This document shows, piece by piece, positions 1 through 11,174 of a stretch of 64,000 nucleotides of DNA. The DNA is from Diplodia intermedia. Its lineage: Eukaryota > Ascomycota > Dothideomycetes > Botryosphaeriales > Botryosphaeriaceae. How positions within the stretch are numbered: the stretch's first letter is position 1; each line of letters opens with the position of its first letter. Location of the stretch: NCBI GenBank assembly GCA_021495925.1, contig JAKEKT010000054.1:62001-126000 (forward strand), read 5' to 3'. The notes under the pieces are model-generated. The model had not been told where the DNA came from. It saw nothing but the letters and a program-made list of their open reading frames with translations, and made no database searches. A program made the translations under genes and the position numbers.

Positions 1-477
1 GCATGTTAAATCTAGTTTGAACCTGAACAATACCAGTTTCCTATCTTACCCAGTCGTCTTCGGTCTCTTCACCTCCCACAAGACCTCATTGTCTGTCGGG
101 TTGCGCTTCCACCGGTCTGCTGTTAACTATTTTCAAACATGACCCTATTGAGCAATACCGTGTACTTAGAGACAGGCTCCGTTCGACACGTGTAAGCCTT
201 GGGTTTACGCACATTTTGCAGCACACCGGACTTACCAGACGGCCACCCCAGCAATGGCTTTATTCGTACTACTCTTTCGCTACACTCGATAAAAGCACGC
301 AATAGCAAATTACCAATGACAACTCTTGGCGCGAATGATTCATATAGCCAGCAGCAAACAAAAGGGATAGAGCAAAATAGCAAGACGGAAGCAGAGTACT
401 TCATGGAGCCCAAGCATGAATGCTACACGAGCCAATCCCTATACCTGGCCTGCCATGACTACAATGCGGCTGGAGGT
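1..477. other. 3' flank of the DUF1917 gene, no supported gene
   Basis: This stretch lies downstream of the stop codon of the minus-strand DUF1917 gene. Short open frames occur on both strands, but none shows a recognisable domain, a signal peptide with a plausible mature protein, or intron-exon logic. It probably holds the 3' untranslated region of the neighbour plus the end of a spacer that continues outside the window. Confidence 0.5.
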
Positions 478-1634
478 TCAGCGGAACATGTCCGCAACCG
501 ATCTCTGCTTCCCCTTAGACTTCGGCTGTGGGGAGTGTATCTCCTCCGCTTTTCGCTTCTTAGCCGGGCCCTCACTCTTGAGCATGTCCTTGCTCGAATA
601 AAGGCTTGCAGGCAATTTGTACTCATTCCCCGCGTTCAGCTGCAGGTAAGTGTATGCATCCATCTTGTACCATATTTTGTGCGCGTCGTCTCTGTCAGAC
701 GCCAGACCGATGTCTACCAGTGCCAGGAGAACACGGCGGACGTCATCGACGTCAAAACAATCCCGAGTGTAAATAACGATCACACCACAGGGGTCTTTCT
801 TGTTGGCACTTTTCGTCGCAACCTTTGCGGTGGGTCCAAGCCGATTTTCAAGTACAGCCAGACAGACTTGCTTCCAAAGCCTCGGTACATCGTCCCAGCG
901 AGGGAAGAGCAACCACTACGTTGCAGGTTAGCATGAACATAGGACAGGGCTCGCTCGCACCCTGAACTGGGTAATAGTGACCTTGCCGCACACGACGTGC
1001 GTCTCGCGAGCCAGCTCGGCTATCTGTTGCTTGAGATTCTCTCGATCTTTGGACAGCTTGCCTATGATAGTGCCCTTTCGCATGTCTGGGTATTCCTTCT
1101 CAAGCTCTTCTCTCTTCTTACGATAGTCTTCGAGCAGGCCGTAACCTGTATCTTTGAATGCTTGATAATTGGGATCCTCCTTGGATTGAGCTGACTTGTA
1201 CGGATTATTAACCCAGAACCAATGGATACCGGTTTCTTCCATTACGGTCGAATCCGGGGGGCAGCGCTTCAAGAATTCCGAGACGGTCTCTGACGGTTGA
1301 TACCAAAGGGGATCACCCTCGTACGGATAGGCGAGCTCGTTCGACTCTCCGTCTTGCCTGTTACCTTTCAGCGTTGAGGAAGGACGCGTACGAGCACGTG
1401 CTTTGTAGGCGATAGTAGACACGAGGCTCTCATGTGTAGACCAGTACTCTGCCGCATTGTGCGAGTTGCTGCGCTTCTCGAGAGAGTCGACGGCTTCATC
1501 TCCCCCTATAACAAGGCGACTGTTAGAGCACGGTCGGCAACAGCGAAGAGCTGCTCTGAAGTTACATTACCATAAAAGCTTGACTCATCAGATACCCAGC
1601 CTTCCCCTGACACCAATTCCTCCGCGGGAGACAT
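478..1634 (-). CDS. DUF1917 domain protein (BLES03/C11orf68-like), three exons
   Basis: Exons run 1634-1571, 1505-982 and 915-478 on the minus strand and join in frame to 341 aa. The intron borders are GTAATG...TATAG and GTCACT...CGTAG; the second donor is weak, but it gives the join GK|WLLFPRWDDV, which fits the family's GKW(M/L)-F-P core. The N-terminal part has an acidic start (MSPAEELVSGEG), then a WFWVNNP element typical of DUF1917. The C-terminal tail is Lys-rich (PAKKRKAEE) and could serve as a nuclear signal. The family's biochemical role is unknown. The gene is head-to-head with the primase gene, the start codons being 224 bp apart. An alternative donor 21 nt downstream (GTGCGA) would insert seven residues. 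Confidence 0.85.
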
Positions 1635-1858
1635 CTTGACGGCGTACAGTTTCGGCTTTGAGCTGCATTCCAGTGTCGTTTCGGATGCCGTGTTTCGCTT
1701 GGTGGACACAGAATGGCGGAGTTGACGGGAGCTCATCCAGGGTGTCGTGCACGGGCCTCTAGTGACGCGTGACGCGACTCGGCGGCACGCGCTCGCGTCT
1801 CTCGCCGCCCAGAGCCATCGCCTCTTTCCAGCTGCAGACCGGAAAGGCATAATTCACG
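1635..1858. promoter_or_regulatory. Shared divergent promoter of DUF1917 gene and PRI1
   Basis: The 224 bp between the two opposing start codons must contain both core promoters. No TATA box is obvious, as is common for housekeeping fungal genes. The call rests on gene geometry only. Confidence 0.5.
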
Positions 1859-3478
1859 ATGCCGCACTCAGTCACGCCAGGCTCTTCGCAAGGCGAGGAT
1901 GTTGACCTTCCGGATGCGCCACCCGCCAATGAGCACCCCGCCCAGCCTTTCGATGTGGAAGATGAGAAGAAGGCGTTGGAGGAGATGATGGATGCGGAGG
2001 ATTCGGACGAAGAATTCTCGTCCTCAGCAGTACCGCAGGAGACAGTGTAGGCCTCGTCATGGGAATGTGAGTTTGAGCAGTACTAACAACTCAACAGGAA
2101 ACCTGCGCCTTCAGCCAGCTACTCCGACCCCGAAATTATGCGTGCTTTCTACCAGCGCTTGTTTCCATTCAGACACCTATTCCAATGGCTGAACCATTCG
2201 CCTTCGCCGTCGACAGACTTTGCCCATCGCGAGTTCGCTTTCACGCTGCAAAACGATGCATACCTCAGATACCAATCCTTCCCGACCGCAGACCTGTACG
2301 AGCAATCCTCACAATATACTGCAGGAACCGGCTAACATGCGCCGTAGCCTCCGCAAGCAATGCGTGCAAATGATCCCATCCCGTTTCGAAATTGGGCCTG
2401 TATACTCCACAAATCCGCGAGACCGCAAGTCTCTACGCAATTCGACCGCATTCAAGCCTATTTCCAAGGAGCTTGTCTTCGATATTGATATGACGGATTA
2501 CGACGAGATCAGAACGTGTTGCACCGGTGCCAACATTTGTCATCGGTGCTGGTCGTTTATCACTATGGCAATCAAAACTGTGGATGTAGCACTGAAGGAA
2601 GACTTTGGATTCAAACACATTCTGTGGGTGTATTCCGGACGTCGTGGCGCTCACGCTTGGGTGTGCGACAAGCGCGCAAGGGACATGGACGATCAAAAGA
2701 GGAGAGCAATCGCAGGTTACCTGGAGCTGCTGAAGGGAGGCGATCAGGGTGGAAAGAAGGTGAATGTGAAGAGACCACTACACCCACATCTTGAGTGTGT
2801 GCCCGCTTGTTTCGCGCGATTTTGGCCGAGTCCACTGACACCGGTGACAGGCGAAGTCTCAAAACTCTGCGGGCGCATTTCCAGACAAACATTCTTCTGG
2901 AGCAAGACCCTTGGGCATCGCCGGAGAAGTCGACCCGCCTTCTTTCTCTTATCCCCGACAAGCAACTCGCGGCGGCCTTGCAGAAGAAATGGGACTCGGC
3001 ACCATCACGGCCTTCGTCTCAGAAGTGGGCTGACATAGACACGCTCGCTTCTTCTGGCGCTTCAAGCACGCTTGACCCGAAAGCGCTAAAAGAAGCCAAG
3101 CAGGATATCCTCCTTGAGTACACTTACCCACGACTCGATGCGGAGGTGTCCAAGAAGTTGAACCATTTGCTGAAGTCGCCATTTGTCGTCCATCCCGGCA
3201 CAGGCCGGGTCTGTGTGCCCATTGACACTCGTAATGTCGAGGAGTTCGATCCATTCGGAGTGCCCACCGTCACCGAGCTGTTGAGCGAGATCGACGAGTG
3301 GGCCCGGGCGAACGCAGGCGCAATGGAAACGGACGATGCGGCAAAGAAAATGCCGGATTGGGAGAAGACGAGATTGCGGCCTTATGTCGAGTTCTTCCGG
3401 GGGTTTGTCACCGGACTGATCAAGGACGAGAAGGCCAGCAAGAGGCCCCGGGAGGAGGCGGGCGGCATGGAGTTCTGA
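1859..3478 (+). CDS. PRI1: DNA primase small (catalytic) subunit
   Basis: Four exons (1859-2046, 2098-2295, 2348-2794, 2851-3478) join to a 486-aa protein, the usual size for eukaryotic PriS. Intron 1 has a perfect TACTAAC branch site (2081-2087). The protein makes the RNA part of the primers that DNA polymerase alpha extends, in the nuclear Pol alpha-primase complex. Visible signatures are the block HREFAFTLQNDAYLRYQ, the joined segment SRFEIGPVYSTNPRDRK, the metal-binding pair in VFDIDMTDYD (Asp174 and Asp176) and the Cys cluster CCTGANICHRCW (Cys186-Cys196), which matches the family zinc motif. WVYSGRRGAHAWVCD is the conserved substrate-pocket element. The first ~65 residues are an acidic, low-complexity tail. 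The splice junctions were chosen because each restores family-conserved sequence, for example DL|LRKQ and HLE|RSLKTL. Confidence 0.96.
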
Positions 3479-4641
3479 AGCGACGCGAGGCGCAGATAAC
3501 CAGCCAGGTTGGTCAACGGGTAGAGGACTGTGCTCCTGTGTGTGGGCAGGGGTGCTCGCTTTTTTGGTTTTTACCGCAGATCTATGGGTCTGAGGACGGG
3601 GTCACGGCATCATTGGGATTGAAAAGGCGTCTGCGGAACGGAGATACATAGCTGGTGGACCTTAGGAGAGCAATGATTCAGGCCAGCCTCGCGGCGTGCT
3701 GCAAGTCGTGCCCCGACAGGTGCACAATCAATGAGCGGTTTGGATGAGGACCGGGGGCTGGCGCAGCTGGAGTGCAATTTTTGCTGCAGGCGAGCGCGGC
3801 AGGGTTCGGAGGTAGTGATAATCAGGTGGTCGGGCTTCCCCATCCAGGCTGATGAATGCGAAAGCGAGGGTCTGGCGCAGCGGCCAATGAGAGTGGCACC
3901 CGGCGGGCAATCCAGCCCTTGACGGCACCGTCATTGCGGACGCCCACGGGGCGTACCGCGGCGCGGGAAAGGCCGCCTGGGATAATTGTTCGTGCAAAGC
4001 GAGTGCGAGTGAAGAAGCGCAATCTGCGGTGTGTACCTTTTAAAGACGGGCGCACCCCAAGGCGCCGCAGCAGACCAGCCGGCCTCCAGCGTCTCTCCAA
4101 CCGCCCGATTCGGGAGCCCCCAGCAGCGAAACCGACGCTGCGCAAGCCGCCGTCGCAGAGGTGAGCTGGCCGCGGCTGTACTACTGATGCGTTTGTGTTT
4201 TTGCTCGTTGCAGGCAGGGCCGGTAGCCTGCGCGGGTGCCTGGACGCCGTCGACCCAGCCGGCCGCAGCAGGGCCTCTCGATGTCGGTGAGCGCAGCAGT
4301 GAGCAGGGCAAGGCGTCTCATGCGGCGCGCTGCTGCGGCCGTGGTGCCGCGCCCTATGTAAAGGCAGCCCGGGCGCGATGGTGTTCGCTGTTCTCGGCAG
4401 CCGGCCAGGGCCAAGCGTCGAGGATGGGATAACGGGCAGCAACCTACCGAGCCGAACGAATGTGGCACTGTCATTAGGCGCTCCAACAACAGCGACTCAC
4501 TTCTCACCCGGCGGAGCAGCGCACCGGCAGCGGGCCGCCTTCCATATCGACTCCGCCGACCCAGCAGCAGCGGCCCAGCGCCCTTCTGACCATCGTCTCG
4601 TCCGCGCCAGCCAGCTCACCGCAGCCGGCGCGCGAGCGAAA
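3479..4641. other. GC-rich spacer between PRI1 and the Zn2Cys6 gene
   Basis: These 1.16 kb hold the PRI1 3' end and the 5' leader and promoter of the Zn2Cys6 regulator. Several long open frames on both strands (for example 3822-4442 minus) are rich in Arg, Ala and Pro and look like products of high GC content. I see no gene. Confidence 0.5.
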
Positions 4642-6481
4642 ATGCCTCGCTTAGGTAGGGGGAAAAGGGTGGCGGCCGCGGCTGTTCACGCCGCCTTTTG
4701 ATCTTCGCGTGACGCGTTGACGGTTCTCGAGCAGGGCACAAGAAGAGCCGAAACGGATGTGTGCAGTGCAAGCGGCGGCGCGTAAAGGTTGGTGTTGCTG
4801 TCTGCCCATGCTCTCCCTCCTCCGGCGTCTCCAACATCGTACGACGCGCTTGAGAGCTCGAGCTGATGCTCCCGGTGCTTCCAGTGCGACGAGCAGCGGC
4901 CCTGTAACCACTGCGCCAGGCATGGCGTGGAGTGCAGTCTCACCCAGCAAGATGCTCCTCCGCCGCTGCCCCAGGCTTCGTCGTCCGCCTCGCATGCCTC
5001 TGGCGACAGCCCCACGACCTCCGGCACCCAGAGCATAGTCTTCTCGAATGTAAGTCCTCCCGGCTTTGCCAGCCTCTCTGCCAGTCGTCCATGCCCGGCT
5101 CGCTGTTCTCTGGCCGGCAATGTGCCTTGGCGGCGCTCTTGGGCTGGCCTTTCTCGTGCCATCAATATCTTCCCGAGGGCGCTGCCCTGGCCCGGTAATA
5201 ATCTGTTATTTCCGGCATTCTCTCGTACCCGTGCACTGGCGCCGAGGCATCCTTCCACCTCGCCACCACGGGGGCACGACATCTCTGCGCAGATGCGGTG
5301 GAGTCTTGAGATGGAGAGCAACTGACGCCGTATAGCAATCTGACCGGGAGCGACTAAAGTCTATACCGTCCAGCAGCAAATCGCAATCGTCAGAGTCCAG
5401 CAAGAATGACACGCCTGTACTCACGTGGCCAAGCGCACAACCGCCCTCGGACCAGAATCCATTCAACATGCTGTCGCGCGCTATTCACGAGCGAGACATA
5501 ATGGGACGCTTCACTGACAGCGTTGCCGTCATGGACTGGCAGCGTGACTTGCAGCTACTCCATCATTTTTCGACGTACACTTCTTTGACCATGTCCGAGA
5601 TGGACAGCATCCGTCGATGCTACCAGGTTGCGTACCCACGTGTTGGCTACTCGAGCAAAGCCGTCATGCACGGCATCCTTGGCGTGGCCGCCCTGCATCT
5701 TGCCCATCTTTACCTGGACCAGCGTGCCAAGTGGCTTGTCATTTCGACCAACCACCAGAACCGCGCCATCAGCGGATTCCGTTTGACACTTCCAACAATC
5801 ACCCCGGAAAACTGCGATGAGCTGTATACTCTGTCCAGCCTGACAGTGATGCTGCGCTGTGCTTCGCTGCCGTTCCCGTCAGATCCCCGCCACTCGGATC
5901 CAATCGACGATACCTGCGAAGTGTTCATGCTGATGCGGGGCGTCAACGAGATCTTGAAAACATCCTACGTCTGGGTTGCGCAGGGGCCTATCTCAGCCAT
6001 GCTTGTCCCAGAAAGACTAGGGCCTTTCATTCCCTTTGAATCGACCGATTTACTTCCATTGGACGATGTTGGCGTCCAGGACCGTTTCGATACGCTCAAG
6101 GCCATCGCACTGCATGAGTCTTTTGACCCGGCCATTCGTAGGACATTGCTGCAGTCTGTTGCTGCGCTCAGCAACTGTTTCCGCCAGATCATGGTCCAAC
6201 CTCCCGACCGCGAGCCTGGCCTTCTCCTCATCTGGCCCATTCGCGTTTTCCCGGAATTCATCTTCCTCATCCGTCAGAGGCACCCGGCAGCGCTGATATT
6301 CCTTGCCCATTGGTGTATCGTTTTTCACAACCACGCCAACTTCTGGTGGCTGGGTGATCGGGGGCAGCGCTGCGTGAGTGCAATCGCCGAGCAGATAGAA
6401 CCGGAATGGAGAGATTATCTCCATTGGCCGTTGGAATACATTGAAGACGACAGCAACATTGGCAAACCAGGTGTCGTCTGA
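4642..6481 (+). CDS. Zn2Cys6 transcription factor with fungal regulator C-terminal domain (UPC2/sterol-control-like)
   Basis: Exons 4642-4654 (13 nt), 4735-4787, 4885-5049 and 5336-6481 join to 458 aa. Residues 13-39 form a textbook zinc cluster, Cys13-X2-Cys16-X6-Cys23-X5-Cys29-X2-Cys32-X6-Cys39, with a basic patch (KRRRVK). The cluster only appears after splicing: intron 2 cuts it after the Lys preceding Cys23. A Ser/Pro-rich linker leads to a C-terminal helical region beginning DWQRDLQLLHHFSTYTS, which resembles the fungal Zn2Cys6 regulators related to sterol uptake control proteins (Upc2/Ecm22). It should bind DNA as a nuclear regulator; the sterol link is inferred from family resemblance alone. 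Intron 3 (5050-5335, 286 nt) is long for this locus but has a GTAAGT donor and a TATAG acceptor immediately after an in-frame stop. Confidence 0.9.
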
Positions 6482-7885
6482 GTTCGGCGCTTTTCGATGG
6501 ACCCCGAGTCGCCAGTACTGTTGCCAAAGAACAGGCTTTTCTCGCCACCATCAATGATACCCGCCACACCCGCAACCCGCAATTCAAATTAAAGGTCCTA
6601 GCTCACGAGGAGAGGAGGAAATGAAGTGATCAAGGAAAGAATATGAGGAGGGGGGTTGGGATGGAGGGAGGGAGCATGGCGCCGATGAGCAAAAAAGTAT
6701 ACAGGCTCTCCAGATGGAAAGCCCGCAGAAGCCCTCCTCAGCCCCAGCCGTGGGGTTTCATGGAGAACTTTTTGCGAAATGGCACAGCAAATGTTAGAGA
6801 CGGATTTCGAACTGTCGAACCCAAAGATCCAAGAGGCTTCGGATCCGCCGGTGCTACCACCGGATTAAATCGCAGTGATAGCACCGGCGGATGGTTGGGA
6901 ATCTGCTGGGAGTAATTATATGGTAGACTGTTGGAATGTGCTGAGTGGGCGGTTGGCACTGAGCAGCTGCAGTGGGTTTGATCCGTACAGATGGCAAAGG
7001 TAGTCAAAGAAAGCACAGGGGAATGCCAGTTCTTCAGGGCAAAAAATCCATTGGTTGAGATGGTTCACCGTGGTCCTGGTTTCTTGTCTTCCTGATGGCC
7101 ATATTCTCTTCATGGAAGCGGTCGTATTACATGTCCGTGCAAATTCCTCCATGTTACCGTCGTTTCCAGCGTCTGGCCGAGGGAAGGAAGCCACAGTATT
7201 GGATGACTGGCCGCAATACCTATAACATCCGGATCTAGCCCTCACGCTACAAGCACATCTACACACCGCTCAGCAGTATCAACCTGGATAGAAGGAAACA
7301 GAATGTAATGCAGTGAAATGGGGATCCAGCCAGACGAGCAAAACGACGGGCCATTTCCAGCGTCATCCTCAACTTTATGCGCTAGCTTGATCTTGCTGAA
7401 CAGTATGTTTACAATTGATTCTTCGTACTTGGTTTTAATTTGTAATTAGGAGGAGAAAACATCACATTTGGTGACTTGTTGAGCAAACCTTTAAGCCCAG
7501 GGGAGCGTCCTATATTAGATACATCACAGGAGCAGGGACGGTGGAAAAAGGATGTAGTTACAGCTTAGACTCCTATATCACCACTGGTCTCTCCATAATC
7601 CCGACGCTCCTTTACTTCTACGAGAATTCAGCTCTACGTATCTATCATATGAAAATCGTGATCTCAGTGTGATCTATGCTTCTACTTGACGCCCTTGCCC
7701 CAAAAACAACCCCTGATCTATCTACCTAAAAAAATGACTGGCTTTTTTGGAACATCATAAACATGCATGAAACCTTGCGGATAAATCTCACGGGTATGGC
7801 ATCAAACAGCAAAATCTTGCCGTCTTCCCTCCCTCTTTCCTTCTCTTTCTTTGCAGGGTCCCGCGTTGGTGGCCGGCAGTCAGGT
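6482..7885. other. Spacer between two convergent genes
   Basis: The Zn2Cys6 gene and SUA5 end towards each other here, so 3' untranslated regions should fill both ends. It contains the inverted repeat listed separately, then an AT-richer stretch at about 7320-7850. No open frame with a recognisable product was seen. Confidence 0.5.
6843..6892. repeat. 14-bp perfect inverted repeat with 22-nt loop and nested alternative stem
   Basis: The left arm ATCCGCCGGTGCTA (6843-6856) is the exact reverse complement of the right arm TAGCACCGGCGGAT (6879-6892). Inside the loop, CACCGG (about 6858-6863) can also pair with CCGGTG of the left arm, so two mutually exclusive hairpins are possible. It lies about 360 nt past the Zn2Cys6 stop codon, so it may be in that gene's 3' untranslated region. 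Function unknown. Confidence 0.8.
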
Positions 7886-9556
7886 TCAAGATCCCTTGAC
7901 CTCGACCTCCGCCGCTTTGCGTAGCCGGTTCATCACCGCGGCCGCCACGTCGCCTTCCCTCTCATCAATACCTTCGACCAGGATGACGTCCACGTCCTTC
8001 TTGTCCAGCTCGCGCAGCGCCGAAAAGAGGCCGCGCGCGATGTCCTTTGTCTCGGCGCCAAGGTTCACATCCCAGACCTCCCGCTCGGCGGCGGCGGTGG
8101 CGGTGTCGTCGTCGTCCGCTACGAGGAGTCGTTGCGGTTTCGGTAGGGGGCGGACGGTGAGCGTGTCGAGCATTTTGGAGAAGCCTCGGTGCTGGCTCTG
8201 ACCCGTGCCGTTCGTCATGGGCGTTGCTGCGCTTGTCTGATCTTCCTTCTCCTCTTTTTGATGCTGTTGCTGCTGCTCCACCTCATCGTCGTCCTGCCGC
8301 TCGCGCAGCGACAGGCCGCAGCCCCTCGGCCACTTCTTCGTCCTGATCGTGCCCACCCTCGTATAGCCCTCTACGGCATCCTTGTTCGGCAGGCCAGTCC
8401 CCGCCTCAAACAGCACCACTCTCGCCTTGGGCGAGTAGTGCCGGTACTTCATGCCGGGGGCCCGGGGCGCCTCCTTCTTCCTCTTCTTGGCCGCCGGCTC
8501 CCCTGTCTTTTCCCCATCCTCTTCGCCGGCTGATTCCTTCCCTTCTCCGTTGCTCATCTCAGCCTTGTCCTTATACGCCACGCCCACGCGCTCCCAGCCC
8601 TCGCAGCGCCGCAGCTCATCAATGCTCACGCCGCCGGGCCGCAGGATGACTGGGGTGTCGCCGCTCACACCATCGACGACGGTGCTCTCGACACCGACGT
8701 CGCAGGGCCCGCCATCAAGGATGGTGGCGACGCGGCCGCGCAGGTCGTGCGCGACGTGCTCGGCGGCCGTCGGGCTGGGCTTGGTGCTTGCATTGGCCGA
8801 GGGCGCGGCGAGGGGCCGGTCCGCCAGCCGGATCAGCAGCAGCGCGATCAGTGAGCCGGGCATGCGCGCGCCAAAGGTCGAGAGGCCGGCGGTTACCTCG
8901 GGCGCGAGCGGTGCGGACGAGGGCGCGTTTGGGAGCGGGAGGATTAGGGTGAGCGGGCCTGGCCAGAAGCGGCGGATGAGAGGATGGTAGATTTTGGGGA
9001 CCAGGTCGGCAGGGTTCCTCTCGTTCTTGTCATCGACAGAAGGGCGCAGGATGGAGGCCAGTTGGCGTAGTGAGGCGACGTGCACGATCAGCGGGTTGTC
9101 GACCGGGCGCTGCTTGGCCGCATAGATGGCGCGCACGGCTTGGCTGTTGGTCGCGTCGGCGCCCAGTCCGTACACGGTCTCGGTCGGGAAGGCGACGGGG
9201 AGGGCGCCGTCGTGTAGCTCGGCGGCGGCCTGGCGCAGGCGCGCGATGTCGGGGCCGGATGCGGCCCACGAGATGTCCCAATCTTCGAGCAGGGCATCAT
9301 CGCAGGGGCGGGATAGGGTGATTGTGCCAAGCTTGGAGGCGTCGATGGGCAAGATGCTGGTTTCGCAGGGCATGGTGGTGGTGCAGTGGTGTTTCTGGCC
9401 GTTTTCGGTGACGGCTCCTTGGGCGCTCATGGTGGCGGTGTGGCGGGCAGCGAGAGTTGCAGCGATTCCTCCAATGCGCAGATGCGCAGGGCTGCGGACG
9501 AGGGGTGCGAGCGGTGTGGGTGTCCTGAGGATGCAGGCATTGGGAAGGGTGGGCAT
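7886..9556 (-). CDS. SUA5: Threonylcarbamoyl-AMP synthase (t6A tRNA modification)
   Basis: A single-exon 556-aa protein. It makes L-threonylcarbamoyl-AMP from threonine, bicarbonate and ATP, the first step of the t6A37 modification of ANN-decoding tRNAs. The YrdC-type catalytic domain spans roughly residues 100-325, with PTETVYGLGADA (124-135), KQRPVDNPLIVH (148-159), APSANAST (251-258) and GVESTVVD (288-295). The C-terminal SUA5 domain starts near PGMKYRHYSPKA and ends near the C terminus. A charged spacer (AAKKRKKE) separates the domains, and a DDDEVEQQQQHQKEEKED stretch interrupts the SUA5 domain. The first 42 residues contain Arg and no acidic residue, like a mitochondrial presequence; a second in-frame Met (codon at 9430-9428) could start a cytosolic form. 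Confidence 0.95.
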   Translation of the reverse strand: MPTLPNACILRTPTPLAPLVRSPAHLRIGGIAATLAARHTATMSAQGAVTENGQKHHCTTTMPCETSILPIDASKLGTITLSRPCDDALLEDWDISWAASGPDIARLRQAAAELHDGALPVAFPTETVYGLGADATNSQAVRAIYAAKQRPVDNPLIVHVASLRQLASILRPSVDDKNERNPADLVPKIYHPLIRRFWPGPLTLILPLPNAPSSAPLAPEVTAGLSTFGARMPGSLIALLLIRLADRPLAAPSANASTKPSPTAAEHVAHDLRGRVATILDGGPCDVGVESTVVDGVSGDTPVILRPGGVSIDELRRCEGWERVGVAYKDKAEMSNGEGKESAGEEDGEKTGEPAAKKRKKEAPRAPGMKYRHYSPKARVVLFEAGTGLPNKDAVEGYTRVGTIRTKKWPRGCGLSLRERQDDDEVEQQQQHQKEEKEDQTSAATPMTNGTGQSQHRGFSKMLDTLTVRPLPKPQRLLVADDDDTATAAAEREVWDVNLGAETKDIARGLFSALRELDKKDVDVILVEGIDEREGDVAAAVMNRLRKAAEVEVKGS

Positions 9557-9993
9557 GTGGTGTCGTGCATCTGGAATTATATTTTTGAGTCAGCCCTGCG
9601 GAGTACTTAGCTTTGTACTCGGTTCAAAGCCGGACCGACTCACACGTCATCGTCATCTTGTCCGGGTTCCGGTCTCTCGCATTCACCATTGCTAACCATC
9701 ACGGCCGTTACTTATACTTCATGTGCCACGGGTAAAGTGAAACATTGCCCGCTATAGCCACAACAACAAGTAAAACCCCGAATAAGAGGGCAAGCGATCG
9801 CCAGAACCTCCCACGTCTACCAACCGGCGCCCTTACTATGTTGACCCGACCCTTTCGATTTCTCCCCGTACGTTCCGCACGCGCAACACCCTACGTAAAC
9901 GTACACATCGGGCAGAGGCTTCCAAAAATAAACACTTTTCACCTCGTGTCGATCCTGAACTCGGCAGCTGCGAGTATGTAATCGAGCAAGAGT
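9557..9993. other. Spacer upstream of SUA5 and downstream of the BTB gene
   Basis: About 440 bp that must include the SUA5 promoter and the 3' end of the BTB gene. No coding signal or RNA gene was recognised. Confidence 0.5.
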
Positions 9994-10865
9994 TCACGAG
10001 AAACGTCCTCGCCCCTCTGATTCCTCTTTAGCAGCCTCAGTCAAGGTATCGCCGAGTTCCTCATTGTGGTCGTAGAATTCGCAACGATCAAGGGTGCACC
10101 ATAACTCTCTTGTTGGAAGCTTCGAGGATCTTCGTGAATATGTCTCCAAGGCCGACACATAGTCAAGCAGGAGCTCGTCCAAGACTTCATCAAAATCTAG
10201 AAATTCGTGGCGGCGCTCTCCTATAATTCTATCTACAGGGAAAGGGCCACGGAAGACCATGTAGCTCGTCAACAGTCTCCGCATACTGTCGCCGGCAGCT
10301 GTGTGTTGATAGATGAAGATGATCTCGCGTATAGGAACTCGAACCCAAGTCCGAGCCAAGATGTCTGCGACTGTGTCGACTATGTCGTTCTTAAGGCCCC
10401 GAATCCGACGGCAGTCGGCGAAAACGTACAGTTCGTAGATGGTCCGGGTGGTGATGACTCCCCTTAGTGGGGCTTGGGATCTGATGGTGCCGAAACCTGC
10501 TGGCAGAACTCGACCGTGGTATAGCCATTCCATGAAACGCTGGGTGATGTGTGGATGATCGTTGGTGAGCCGGAGCTGACGCTCTTTTCCCTCTTTGAAT
10601 CGGTCTTCCGCGAAATAATTCTTGAAGTATGCCGAAGCCCAGAATAAAAGGCCGCTATGGAAGAGGAAATCCTTCGAGCGCTTGGCTGGACCGGCGGTGT
10701 CTTTTACCTGCTCGCCGTACTCAGAACTGTTATCAACAAGTCAGCAACAACATGATCGTGATGCGTCAAGTGAACTTACGTAGTTTGACGGACAAGTAGC
10801 GCGAACTCGCAGACACTCGAACACGAAAACTCTGGCGTCTAAGGGGGAGCGGCAGCATTCGACAT
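9994..10865 (-). CDS. BTB/POZ domain protein, reading frame interrupted by TAG at codon 9
   Basis: Two exons, 10865-10780 and 10726-9994, are joined by an intron with a GTAAGT donor and CAG acceptor. From the ATG at 10865 the frame reads MSNAAAPP, then TAG (10841-10839), then continues open in the same frame to the stop at 9994 (273 codons in all). The downstream part has a BTB-like core: a strand FALLVRQ, FLFHSGLLFWASAYFKNYF, and the helix MEWLYHGR. Such fungal BTB proteins often act as adaptors or of unknown role; cullin-3, the usual BTB partner, is encoded at 45-48 kb. Either the TAG is a nonsense mutation, or CCGCTCCCCCTTAG is a splice acceptor fed by an upstream exon I could not identify. 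The 3' part is intact, so I list it as coding. Confidence 0.6.
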
Positions 10866-11174
10866 TGCAGCTGGGCCGGTGGAGAGGTTTGCGAAGGGGC
10901 TAGTGGTATTTATGATGTGGAGTGAAGAATATAAGTTGGAGATGAGGCGCGGCAACTCGAAGCTTTGTTGGGTGACGGAGCGGAATTGGTCGTTTAGTGA
11001 GAGTGGAGTCGAGCAAGAGGCGGCTAAATATATTAAGAAGTGGCAGCTCCAAGAAGGCAGGAACCACCCGCACCTGCACATGCACCTGCACGCGCGAATG
11101 CGACCAATGACGTATGGGATTGGGTTTGGGGCAGGAAGGACCCAAGGAACCGGCGGAGAGCTACTGTCAACCTT

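Noticed and set aside
199..936. 245-aa plus-strand open frame over the DUF1917 gene
   Set aside because: It is antisense to the third exon of the DUF1917 gene, which has family similarity and proper introns. The frame has no domain.
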